7,639 nt of DNA from an uncultured Bacteroidota bacterium. Lineage in GTDB: Bacteria; Bacteroidota; Bacteroidia; Flavobacteriales; Flavobacteriaceae. The notes below the pieces were generated by a model. It did not search any database. It saw only the letters and a program-made list of their open reading frames with translations, and had not been told where the DNA came from. Both the position numbers and the translations under genes were made by a program. Positions 1 to 6,693 of the stretch are shown here, in pieces. Numbering within the stretch: position 1 is the first letter of the stretch; each line of letters starts with the position of its first letter. Location of the stretch: the NCBI GenBank assembly GCA_903879875.1, contig CAIRNC010000481.1, positions 1 to 7,639 on the forward strand, read 5' to 3'.

Positions 1-11
1 AATTTGAATTC

Positions 12-31
12 AAAAATAGGAAATTCCTATT
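12..31 (-). terminator. Possible weak terminator overlapping the ribF stop codon
   Basis: AATAGGAA at 15-22 and TTCCTATT at 24-31 form an 8-bp inverted repeat around one base; an actual RNA loop would use three or more bases. On the minus strand it is followed by a short T run (16-12). It overlaps the ribF stop (TAA at 32-30). The stem is AT-rich and short, so termination is only a suggestion. Confidence 0.35.
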
Positions 32-965
32 ATATAAATTGATTTTTTAAAAAGGAAATAACATATTCCTTATCTCGTTTTAATTGCTTTTTTAGGTCAT
101 CGATTGATTCAAATTTTTGTTCCTCTCTTATTCTTTCCAAAACAGAAATTACAAGTGTTTTATCATATAAATCGGAATCAAAATCTAAAAAATGAACTTC
201 AACAGATAGCTTTGTTCCATTAACAGTTGGGTTAAATCCGATATTCATCATGCCATAAACAACATTATCGTTAATGGAGCTCTTTACAATATAAACTCCT
301 TGCTTAGGAATAAGTTTGTAACTTTCTTGTATTTGAATGTTAGCTGTCGGGAATCCAATAGTTCTTCCTAACTGTTTCCCACGAATTACAATACCTGACA
401 ATAGGTATTCGTATCCTAAATATGTATTGGCTAAGACTACATTACCAGACTCAAGTGCGGTTCTAATTTTTGTTGAACTTACCGCAACTTCGTTAATTTC
501 TTGAACAGAAATTTGTTCAACTTCAAAATCAAATTGTTTTCCAAACAATTCTAAATCATTTATGGTAGCGGTTCTATTTCTTCCAAATCGATGATCATGT
601 CCAATAATAATTTTCTTTACATGAAACGCATCAACAAGTACTTTAGAAACAAATTCTTCGGCAGTTAATCTCGAAAATGCTTGATCAAAAGGATGGATAA
701 TTAAATTGTCCACTCCTGCTTTTTCAAGTAATAATGCTTTTTCGTCAATGGTATTCAATAATTTTATGTCGGAATCTCCTTGTAAAACCATTCTAGGATG
801 AGGGAAAAAAGTAAGTACGAGACTTTCGCAATCTAAATTTTTGGCTTTTTGAGTTAACTTTTCAATAATCTTTTGATGTCCAATATGCACACCGTCAAAA
901 GTGCCAATAGTAACTATTGCCTTTTTTGCACTTTTATAAGATGCTATGGAATTAAAGATTTTCAA
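30..965 (-). CDS. ribF: Bifunctional riboflavin kinase / FAD synthetase (RibF)
   Basis: This cytoplasmic enzyme phosphorylates riboflavin to FMN and then adenylylates FMN to FAD. The N-terminal FAD synthetase half shows the nucleotidyltransferase motif GTFDGVHIGH at residues 21-30, then FFPHPR (53-58), GHDHRFGRNR (122-131) and SSTKIR (163-168). The C-terminal riboflavin kinase half carries GKQLGRTIGFPTAN (196-209), NIGFNPTV (241-248) and VEVHFLDFDSDLY (255-267), ending in the usual ERIREEQKF segment. At 311 residues it has the normal family length and looks intact. The start is TTG at 965-963: the next codon but one upstream is an in-frame TGA (971-969), and no in-frame ATG lies before the HIGH motif, so a non-ATG start is required. 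It is transcribed alone from a promoter just upstream. The assignment is very secure; only the exact start is slightly open. Confidence 0.97.
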   Translation of the reverse strand: MKIFNSIASYKSAKKAIVTIGTFDGVHIGHQKIIEKLTQKAKNLDCESLVLTFFPHPRMVLQGDSDIKLLNTIDEKALLLEKAGVDNLIIHPFDQAFSRLTAEEFVSKVLVDAFHVKKIIIGHDHRFGRNRTATINDLELFGKQFDFEVEQISVQEINEVAVSSTKIRTALESGNVVLANTYLGYEYLLSGIVIRGKQLGRTIGFPTANIQIQESYKLIPKQGVYIVKSSINDNVVYGMMNIGFNPTVNGTKLSVEVHFLDFDSDLYDKTLVISVLERIREEQKFESIDDLKKQLKRDKEYVISFLKNQFI

Positions 966-986
966 ATTTCACTTTTTAGGTTGCTA

Positions 987-1019
987 CAAATTTAATATTT
1001 ACAATTGATATTGTATCAA
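987..1019 (-). promoter_or_regulatory. Predicted flavobacterial promoter of ribF
   Basis: On the minus strand TTG (1019-1017) is followed after 22 bases by TAAATTTG (994-987). This fits the known Flavobacterium/Bacteroidetes primary sigma consensus of TTG, 17-23 bases, TAnnTTTG. Transcription would begin near 980, leaving a leader of about 15 nt before the TTG start of ribF at 965. That short leader has no Shine-Dalgarno motif, which is usual in this phylum. Confidence 0.72.
1000..1015. promoter_or_regulatory. Inverted repeat inside the ribF promoter (possible operator)
   Basis: TACAAT (1000-1005) and ATTGTA (1010-1015) form a perfect 6-bp dyad with a 4-base spacer, lying exactly between the proposed -33 and -7 elements of the ribF promoter. 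A protein bound there would block RNA polymerase. AT-rich DNA yields such dyads by chance, so this is a candidate only. Confidence 0.3.
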
Positions 1020-1146
1020 AAAAAACAAAGGTTTATTTTTTTGTTTCGTGATGCAAAACACTACTGTTGTAGGCCAATTTCTCTTAACTGATTACTATGT
1101 CTTAGAAGAAATAAAATAGCACATAGATTATGCTGTTACAACTGAA
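1020..1146. other. Spacer with no recognised gene
   Basis: This is the rest of the 240-base gap between ribF and the lipoprotein gene, between the ribF promoter and the terminator repeat. It contains homopolymer runs of A and T at 1018-1040. A 22-codon ATG reading frame on the plus strand (1051-1119) has no promoter or recognisable product and is not called as a gene. Nothing else was seen. Confidence 0.6.
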
Positions 1147-1192
1147 TTTACAATAAAAAAGGCTTCCATTTGGAAGCCTTTTTTATTGTAAA
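1147..1192 (-). terminator. Strong intrinsic terminator of the receptor/lipoprotein operon
   Basis: A perfect 22-bp inverted repeat (arms 1147-1168 and 1171-1192) surrounds a core GGCTTCC/GGAAGCC. The GC core (1161-1167 with 1172-1178) is flanked by six A's (1155-1160) and six T's (1179-1184), so the hairpin has a U tract whichever strand is read. It begins 13 bases past the lipoprotein stop codon (1208-1206) and would end the minus-strand operon. By symmetry it would also stop plus-strand transcription. Confidence 0.9.
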
Positions 1193-1205
1193 AATTTACA
1201 GAAAA

Positions 1206-2618
1206 TTAATTAACTGTAATATTGTCTATTTGAATTGTTGTTGTTAAAACAGGGCTAGAATTTGCATCCCCTGCATATTCAAAAACAAAATATCCATTTC
1301 CTGTTACACTTGCTGGAATGGAGTAATTACCACTTGAAGTAAAGGTTGTTCCATAACCTGTAGACGGTCCGCTAGGTAAAGTAAAATTTGGTGTGATATC
1401 AACTAATTTTGACGCATTTAAAATTCCCCCCGCTGTATAATCAGAAGCTAAAATATAATATACTTTTAAAACAGCTCCTGTCCAATAACCAACGTTAGAT
1501 TTGAATGAAAAATTAGATGCCGCCGTTAGGTCTGCAGGTACAAAAAAGTAGGATTTATTTGCGCTTCCTGAACCAAAAGAAGTCAACTGAATGTATTTAT
1601 TATTGCTAAATATTTTTGTTTCCCAATATCTAGATCCAATAACTGGGTCATTGATGTAGTTAGGAAAATTAGTTTGAGAGGTATTATAGGATTCAAATGT
1701 TTCCGTAAAATTACCTGAAAAGGTTCCTGCATTGGAACCAACAATTGGAGTTGCAGAGTCAACACGAGGATTCGTCATTAATCTCGTATCTCTTTCTGTT
1801 CTTAAAATAATTTGGTAAGGATTTGAACCTGTTCCATATTTAGTCAAAACTCCTCTAATTTTACCTCTACCTGATGGTGTGTAATATCCTGCAAAATTGG
1901 CATATCGGCTGGTTCTAACAGCAAGTTGACCTGTTCCGTTAGTGATATATACACTTGAATCAAAATTGTCTGTTCTGTTTGGGTCATAATAACCTCCATC
2001 AACTACAAATTGTACATCATCAATTTCAACCAAAGTGTTCAGATAAGTGTCAGAACTTGTAGCTTGAGCTAATGTAATTTTATGAATAATATCATCTTCA
2101 TTATATATATCGCAAGAAGGAATTATATAGTTTTTGAAAGCAAGCTCTGGAACTCGATCCACCGCATATTGAGCTGTTGGAGGCGTACCAAGAATAAGTC
2201 CTCTTCCGTAACTAGCTGGATTTGCATAAGCTAAACCATTTAATTTTACGAATACTTTTTTACCTGGTTGTAATTTCTTAGTATAAGCATTAACAATTTC
2301 AGCTGAAAAGTTAAATCCTTTTGACCCATCTAAAGGTTGTAAATACATACTTTTGTAAAAATTTCCTCCTTCATCGCTAGAAATAACGATTGCTTCAACA
2401 TATTCAGGAACTTCTACTCCATTAACTAAATTGGAATAAACGAGTGTTGAACCATCAGAAGGCGACATAGTATATAAATTGGCTACTTCCTTTGTTTTTG
2501 TTAACCCAGGATTCACACATTCGTCCTGAACAGGAACATCATAGGTCTCTTTAACACAACTTGTTAATAGCCCAAAAGACAACGAAGCTATAAAAAGGTT
2601 TTTAATTGTATTTTTCAT
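1206..2618 (-). CDS. DUF5689-type surface lipoprotein with C-terminal beta-sandwich-like domain
   Basis: This is a 470-residue predicted lipoprotein. The N-terminus has a lipoprotein signal peptide with lipobox LTSC and acylated Cys21, followed by VKETYD; the charged KE pair just after the cysteine suits the Bacteroidota surface-export signal. Residues about 40-285 match what I know of DUF5689: a segment with VISSDEGGNFYKSMYLQP, then GKKVFVKLNGL, and a second similar unit (LVEIDDVQFVVDGG, YITNGTGQLAVRT, GKIRGVLTKYG). Both units resemble OB-fold strands, which is my inference. Residues about 300-470, rich in Ser, Thr, Asn and aromatics, resemble the jelly-roll or 'choice-of-anchor' domains of Bacteroidota surface proteins. 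The start is ATG at 2618-2616; a TTG three codons earlier is possible but would lengthen the signal peptide needlessly. It lies 12 bases after the receptor stop and shares its transcript. It probably works with that receptor as the surface partner, as SusD does with SusC, though it is not a SusD homologue. The substrate is unknown. Confidence 0.85.
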   Translation of the reverse strand: MKNTIKNLFIASLSFGLLTSCVKETYDVPVQDECVNPGLTKTKEVANLYTMSPSDGSTLVYSNLVNGVEVPEYVEAIVISSDEGGNFYKSMYLQPLDGSKGFNFSAEIVNAYTKKLQPGKKVFVKLNGLAYANPASYGRGLILGTPPTAQYAVDRVPELAFKNYIIPSCDIYNEDDIIHKITLAQATSSDTYLNTLVEIDDVQFVVDGGYYDPNRTDNFDSSVYITNGTGQLAVRTSRYANFAGYYTPSGRGKIRGVLTKYGTGSNPYQIILRTERDTRLMTNPRVDSATPIVGSNAGTFSGNFTETFESYNTSQTNFPNYINDPVIGSRYWETKIFSNNKYIQLTSFGSGSANKSYFFVPADLTAASNFSFKSNVGYWTGAVLKVYYILASDYTAGGILNASKLVDITPNFTLPSGPSTGYGTTFTSSGNYSIPASVTGNGYFVFEYAGDANSSPVLTTTIQIDNITVN

Positions 2619-2630
2619 AATGTTCAATTT

Positions 2631-3260
2631 TTAAAAAGTTAAATAAACGTTTAACATATAGGTTCTACCGTATCCATAAAAGTATTTAGGTCCAAAAACT
2701 AACGGTCCTCCACTAGTGTGGTCTTCGTTATCATTTTGATAAGAGGCGTTTCTTGATTGCTCAAAACCTCCTGTTTTGTATGTGAAATCCAAAACATTAT
2801 TTACGTTAGCAAAAAGTCCAATGGTGTATTTATCTACTTTCCATGATTTTCCGCCAACTAAATTATATAAAAAGAAAGAATCAAATTTTTCTTGTCTCAA
2901 ATAACTGTCTGCTTTCGCTTGGTCAACTATTACGTCTGGATCATTACTAGTATAATAATTAGTCGTTCTTTTGATATTTGCTACATCAAGATAGTTATCG
3001 CCTAAATAATTCGCATTTGCACCAATCCACCAAAATTTTGGGTCTCTATATTCTATACCGAATGAGTAGGCTTGTTGTGGCATTCCTGCTTGTCTGTATC
3101 CTGTAAGATTGGCTTTTCCATAATCTTTTACAGTAGCATTTGTATCATTAGTCAATGATAAGTCAGGATTGTTTGTTATGGTATATTCTCCATAGGCAGC
3201 AACACCAGTTACTTTGATAGTTGAAGTTAGTTGATATTCCAAACCTGCTTCAATACCTCT
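2631..3260 (-). pseudogene. TonB-dependent receptor, C-terminal part beyond the frameshift
   Basis: This frame continues the receptor gene after a one-base loss at 3262-3268. It encodes about 209 residues beginning RGIEAGLEYQLTSTIKV, a typical mid-barrel strand (GIEAGLEYQ), and runs without a stop to the end. Barrel features are SFGIEYRDPKFWWIGANANYLG, the long loop around DVIVDQAKADSYLRQEKFDSFFLYNLVGGKSW, and the terminal strand YMLNVYLTF with the C-terminal Phe expected for recognition by the outer-membrane assembly machinery. (These are read as strands of alternating residues.) It has no ATG or promoter of its own; the earliest usable start would be a TTG at 3242-3240 inside the strand, so it is not a separate gene. 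Alone it could not form a barrel. Confidence 0.85.
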
Positions 3261-5386
3261 ATTTTTTTATTTATTCCGGTAACAATTTCTGAAACAAACA
3301 AATTTTCTCCTCCTAAACCATCGGCATAATAGAAATTAATATCAGTCGAATTTAAGGTTTCTGAATAATAACCTGTAAAACGAGCTTTAAATTTAGGAGC
3401 TCTAATGATATAACTTGCATCTACACTCTTAATAGTTTCATTTTTTAAGCCATCAATGCTAGAGTTGTTTACACGTGCATTTGGGAAAACGTCTTTAGCA
3501 TTTGGTGCTTTTGACATGTATATACCATTGAAATCTAAAAAATGTCTTCCGCTAATTTTATACGTTAGTCCTCCTTTGAATCCGAAATTGTCAAATTCTA
3601 TTTTATCACTTTTTCCAAATGAATTAGTTGGATAGTATCCATTTTTATACAAACCGTCTCTTTGATAACTTGAACGAGAAAAAGATTGTGCTAAATAAAA
3701 ATCTACTTTTTTATAGATAAATTTGAATTGTGTAAATGCGCTTAGCCTCGTAGCTTCAATATTGTAATTGTAACCATAATGATCTTTAACCCCAACTATT
3801 CTGAATGGATTATTTAGGTCGGATTGCTGTTGGTTTGATGTAGTACCAAATGTACTAATATCATTATAGTAGTCTCCTCCTAAAAGGTCTAACATGTTTT
3901 TAAAGTTTTTTGTTTGCGAATACAAATAATTTACACCCGCATTCATCACAATATTGTCTGCAAGTTGAGAAGAAAGATTGGAATTAAACGTTAAAATATT
4001 TTCGTCATTTCTGTCTTCATAAAGAACAATTCTACTTCCACCTGCGATATTTTCTCCATTAACTTTATAAATATCATTCCAATTCAATTGCTTGTTGGCT
4101 AAAAAGTTAACCCGATTGGCTTCAGCAGCAACTGGATTTGGCGTAAATGTAGATATGTTATTGATATAAGTAAACAAATTGTTGTAGTAACTAGGCAATT
4201 TTCTGTAATAGGTTGGATCTGGGTTATCTACTTTTGCATAGTCCAAACGGCTATTTCCGATTTGCCCCATTTGATAAGAAACCGTAGTGTTTATGGATGT
4301 TTTAGAATTTAATTTCCAAAAGTGTGTTAACATTAACAATGGTTCTTCAGACTTTTTAACTCTAGAATTTCTTTTGTCTCCACTTTGCCAACCCCAGTAG
4401 GAATTGTATTTTAATCCTGCTAGGCTAGTTTGCTCGTCAGTATTTGGAGAATTTTTTCCTCTTGCATTTTGAGCATAAATTGCTGTAAAATTAATGCTGT
4501 GTTTATCGTTTATTTTTTTCTCAACACTTCCAAAAAAGGAATTTGCTGAATAGTTCGTGCCTTCAAAATAGCCATCTTGAGCCCAACGTCTTCCTGCAGA
4601 AACCACATAAGCCCAACCGTCATTTCTCATTCCAGAGGCAATTGTTCCCATAGCTCTAAAAGCGTAATTGGTATTGGTATTTAAAAAGGAAAGTCTAGTT
4701 CCTGGTCTGTAAATAGAAGCTCTTGTATTGATTTCTTGTGTTCCTGCAATCCCACCAAAAGTGTAATCTGAGGGAGCTGAGCCATTTGTGAATTCTTGAT
4801 TACGAGTAGCATCATTTAAACCACCCCAGTCGCCATATTGTGGTCTACCGTCTCCAACTCTGTTCATGGAAACACCGTTTATCATTACATTAGAATATTC
4901 ATTATCAATACCTCTAACACTAAAACGTGCTTGTCCAAAATTGTAAGCAGAGGCTTGTAAAAAAGCATCTCTTGAAGATTGTAATAGACTTGATGTTCCT
5001 TCAGAACCATTACCTTCGTCACTTAAGTTGGATTCCGTTATTGTAACTAACACATTTTGTTGTTCTTGAGTCATGTCTAATTCAGAAACAACGGTTCCTA
5101 AATCTAAAATTTTGCCTGACACTATTTCAATTTGAAGTAATTGGTCTTTGTGACCATCACTTTTTACAAGCAACAATTGATTTCCTACAGGTACATTTGA
5201 TAATAGAAATTTTCCATCGGCAGTTGTTAGCTGCGTAAAATTGGTGTTTTCTATGGTAATTATAACACTCTGCATGGGTTTTTGAGTCTTGGAATCGACC
5301 ACTTTACCCGTAACTCCCGTATTTGATTGTGCAAATAACAAAGTAAATGACAACACAAATAAGGTACTAAAAATTAGTTTTTTCAT
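3227..5386 (-). CDS. TonB-dependent outer-membrane receptor, N-terminal part (frameshifted gene)
   Basis: This codes for the first three-quarters of a TonB-dependent receptor, a 22-strand-type barrel that imports substrates using TonB/ExbBD energy. Residues 1-19 are a signal peptide (cleavage likely at FA|QS). Residues about 24-103 form a CarboxypepD_reg-like beta-sandwich (GVTGKVVDSKTQKPMQSV, TTADGKFLLSNVPVG), the usual Bacteroidota extension. A plug domain follows at about 105-230, with FSVRGIDNEYSNVMINGVSM as its conserved core. The rest is barrel, rich in alternating aromatic strands. After Lys708 the frame leaves the family sequence and adds 11 unrelated residues (IEVLKQVWNIN) before a stop. 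One extra A at 3262-3268 gives KKNRGIEAGLEYQ and a full 918-residue receptor joined to the 2631-3260 segment. The promoter is shared with the divergent nuclease gene. As read, the product lacks the last barrel strands and is probably not functional. The substrate is not evident. Confidence 0.9.
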   Translation of the reverse strand: MKKLIFSTLFVLSFTLLFAQSNTGVTGKVVDSKTQKPMQSVIITIENTNFTQLTTADGKFLLSNVPVGNQLLLVKSDGHKDQLLQIEIVSGKILDLGTVVSELDMTQEQQNVLVTITESNLSDEGNGSEGTSSLLQSSRDAFLQASAYNFGQARFSVRGIDNEYSNVMINGVSMNRVGDGRPQYGDWGGLNDATRNQEFTNGSAPSDYTFGGIAGTQEINTRASIYRPGTRLSFLNTNTNYAFRAMGTIASGMRNDGWAYVVSAGRRWAQDGYFEGTNYSANSFFGSVEKKINDKHSINFTAIYAQNARGKNSPNTDEQTSLAGLKYNSYWGWQSGDKRNSRVKKSEEPLLMLTHFWKLNSKTSINTTVSYQMGQIGNSRLDYAKVDNPDPTYYRKLPSYYNNLFTYINNISTFTPNPVAAEANRVNFLANKQLNWNDIYKVNGENIAGGSRIVLYEDRNDENILTFNSNLSSQLADNIVMNAGVNYLYSQTKNFKNMLDLLGGDYYNDISTFGTTSNQQQSDLNNPFRIVGVKDHYGYNYNIEATRLSAFTQFKFIYKKVDFYLAQSFSRSSYQRDGLYKNGYYPTNSFGKSDKIEFDNFGFKGGLTYKISGRHFLDFNGIYMSKAPNAKDVFPNARVNNSSIDGLKNETIKSVDASYIIRAPKFKARFTGYYSETLNSTDINFYYADGLGGENLFVSEIVTGINKKIEVLKQVWNIN
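3262..3268 (-). other. Frameshift site: run of seven A's in the receptor gene
   Basis: On the minus strand the codons read AAT AAA AAA ATA GAG GTA (N706 K707 K708 I709 E V). With eight A's they read AAT AAA AAA AAT AGA GGT ATT GAA GCA GGT, giving NKKNRGIEAG and joining two open frames that are both clearly receptor sequence. The lesion is thus one missing base in a homopolymer, the commonest place for sequencing error, replication slippage or phase variation. No other damage is seen in the gene. Confidence 0.88.
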
Positions 5387-5441
5387 AAATAAAATTAATT
5401 TAATTCGTCTTTTTTAAAGAATTTTGATTTCTTAATGTCTG

Positions 5442-5449
5442 CAAATGTA
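5442..5449 (-). promoter_or_regulatory. Predicted -7 box of the receptor/lipoprotein operon
   Basis: TACATTTG on the minus strand matches TAnnTTTG exactly and is followed by CAGAC, where transcription would start near 5435, giving a leader of about 48 nt before the ATG at 5386-5384. No TTG lies at the expected 17-23-base distance upstream; the nearest is 32 bases away (5484-5482). The promoter may therefore depend on an activator or use a degenerate -33 element. Confidence 0.6.
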
Positions 5450-5452
5450 CAT

Positions 5453-5464
5453 TATTAATTAATA
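5453..5464. promoter_or_regulatory. Palindrome between the divergent promoters (possible operator)
   Basis: TATTAATTAATA is a perfect 12-bp palindrome centred between 5458 and 5459, roughly midway between the minus-strand -7 box (5442-5449) and the plus-strand -7 box (5470-5477). It occupies the spacer of both promoters, so one bound regulator could control both directions. Its pure A/T composition makes chance occurrence quite possible. Confidence 0.35.
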
Positions 5465-5469
5465 TTATA

Positions 5470-5477
5470 TACTTTTG
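5470..5477 (+). promoter_or_regulatory. Predicted -7 box of the secreted nuclease-family gene
   Basis: TACTTTTG matches TAnnTTTG exactly and lies 46 bases before the ATG at 5524. Transcription would begin near 5483, giving a leader of about 40 nt. No TTG is found at the usual distance upstream, as for the opposing promoter. An imperfect dyad, GTGTTAAACTTTACAC (5489-5504, six of eight pairs matching), lies in the early leader and could be a repressor site, with low certainty. Confidence 0.6.
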
Positions 5478-5523
5478 CCCCCAAGTTTGTGTTAAACTTT
5501 ACACGCTAAATAACATCTGATTT

Positions 5524-6621
5524 ATGAGAATTAAAAAATTTATTGCCGTTTTGATTGTATTTTCTTCATTTTTTGTGGGTCAAGCGCAACAAAAAAAATA
5601 CATTGTTCATACTGTTGCTTTTTATAATTTTGAGAATTTATTTGACACCATCAACAATCCAAATAATGACGAAGAATGGCTTCCTAATGGTTTGCAAAAC
5701 TGGACTTCAAAAAAATACCATCAAAAACTTCAAAACTTGGCTCGTGTGCTCTCTGAAATTGGAACGGGTGAAAATGCCAATTCTCCAACTTTAATCGGTG
5801 GTTCAGAAATAGAAAACAGAGGCGTGCTTGAAGATTTAATCAAAGAACCAAAATTAATTAATAGTGATTATGGAATCGTACATTTTGATTCTCCTGACAA
5901 AAGGGGAATTGATGTGGCACTTTTGTATCAAAAAAAGCACTTCAAACCAACTAGCTTTATCAACATTCCGTTATTAATTTACAAACACCAAACTAACGAA
6001 AAAGCTAAAAACGAAAAAGAAGAAGTTACGGATGACAAAATAGAAATAACTCAAGATGACAGAGTTTACACTAGGGATATTCTATTGGTTACTGGTCTTT
6101 TGGATGGAGACGAAGTAAATGTTCTTGTAAATCACTGGCCATCTCGTTCTGGTGGAGAGAAAAAAAGCAGCCCATTTCGGGAAATTGCGGGTAAAATGAA
6201 TGGAAAAATTATGGACTCTATATACAAAGTAAATCCAAATGCCAAAATAATTTCGATGGGCGATTTGAATGACGGTACTTATAATAAGAGTGTTAAAGAA
6301 GGTGTTGGCGCCAAGTTAAAAAAAGAAGAAGTAAAACCTTTTGGCGTTTACAATCCTTTTGAACAAATGGCTAAAGACGGAAATTCTTCTTTATTTTATC
6401 GTGATGCTGGAGATATTTTCGACCAGATTATGGTTTCTGAAACGTTAATTCAAAAAGATTATTCTTCTTTCCGGTATTGGAAAGCGGGCATTTGGAACAA
6501 ACCCTTTATGATTGAAAAATTTGGTAAATATGCCGGCTATCCCTTAAGGCACTCCATCTCAGAACCTGGATTTAGTGATCACTTTCCCGTTTATATCTAC
6601 TTAATTAAAGAATCAAAATAA
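5524..6621 (+). CDS. Secreted endonuclease/exonuclease/phosphatase (EEP) family protein
   Basis: This 365-residue enzyme belongs to the DNase I-like EEP superfamily, metal-dependent hydrolases of phosphodiester bonds in nucleic acids, lipids or small phosphates. A signal peptide spans residues 1-21 (cleavage likely GQA|QQ), so it acts in the periplasm or outside the cell. The catalytic set appears complete: Asn35 in FYNFENLFD, Glu95 in GGSEIENRGVL, RGIDVALLY (127-135), Asn203-His204 in VNHWPSRSGG, Asp247 and Asn249 in MGDLND, and Asp352-His353 in SDHFPV. A charged insertion at about 154-180 (rich in Lys and Glu) is the main family-specific loop. Nothing seems truncated. It is divergent from the receptor operon and followed by a hairpin and a small OB-fold gene. 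The natural substrate (DNA, RNA or another phosphodiester) cannot be read from the sequence; a nuclease role is favoured by the OB-fold neighbour. Confidence 0.92.
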   Translation: MRIKKFIAVLIVFSSFFVGQAQQKKYIVHTVAFYNFENLFDTINNPNNDEEWLPNGLQNWTSKKYHQKLQNLARVLSEIGTGENANSPTLIGGSEIENRGVLEDLIKEPKLINSDYGIVHFDSPDKRGIDVALLYQKKHFKPTSFINIPLLIYKHQTNEKAKNEKEEVTDDKIEITQDDRVYTRDILLVTGLLDGDEVNVLVNHWPSRSGGEKKSSPFREIAGKMNGKIMDSIYKVNPNAKIISMGDLNDGTYNKSVKEGVGAKLKKEEVKPFGVYNPFEQMAKDGNSSLFYRDAGDIFDQIMVSETLIQKDYSSFRYWKAGIWNKPFMIEKFGKYAGYPLRHSISEPGFSDHFPVYIYLIKESK

Positions 6622-6635
6622 AATTATTATATAAT

Positions 6636-6682
6636 AAGTCTAAAAATTTCAAGTCATTGGCTAGCGTTTTTAGACTTTTTTT
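6636..6682 (+). terminator. Hairpin with T tract between the nuclease and OB-fold genes
   Basis: AAGTCTAAAAA (6636-6646) pairs perfectly with TTTTTAGACTT (6667-6677) across a 20-base loop, and the T run extends to 6682. It lies 14 bases after the nuclease stop and ends only 11 bases before the next ATG (6694). It looks like an intrinsic terminator, but its position makes it equally suitable as an attenuator. The stem has few G-C pairs and the loop is long, so efficiency may be partial. Confidence 0.65.
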
Positions 6683-6693
6683 AAATAAAAAGT

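Noticed and set aside
966..1050. FMN riboswitch upstream of ribF
   Set aside because: The predicted leader is about 15 nt, and no conserved FMN aptamer elements are visible.
1051..1119. A 22-codon plus-strand frame (MQNTTVVGQFLLTDYYVLEEIK) in the ribF-lipoprotein spacer
   Set aside because: It has no matching promoter and no recognisable family. Its length is within chance expectation, and it lies between two minus-strand transcription units.
1583..1765. A 60-codon minus-strand frame within the lipoprotein gene
   Set aside because: It overlaps a well-supported coding frame, and its leucine/isoleucine-rich translation is typical of an out-of-frame reading of AT-rich coding DNA.
2631..3242. 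The C-terminal receptor segment as an independent gene starting at TTG 3242
   Set aside because: The TTG lies in the middle of a beta-strand, the open frame extends further upstream in family sequence, and there is no signal peptide or promoter. A frameshift explains it better.
5555..5794. A 79-codon plus-strand frame within the EEP hydrolase gene
   Set aside because: It lies inside a gene with all catalytic motifs in another frame and has no features of its own.
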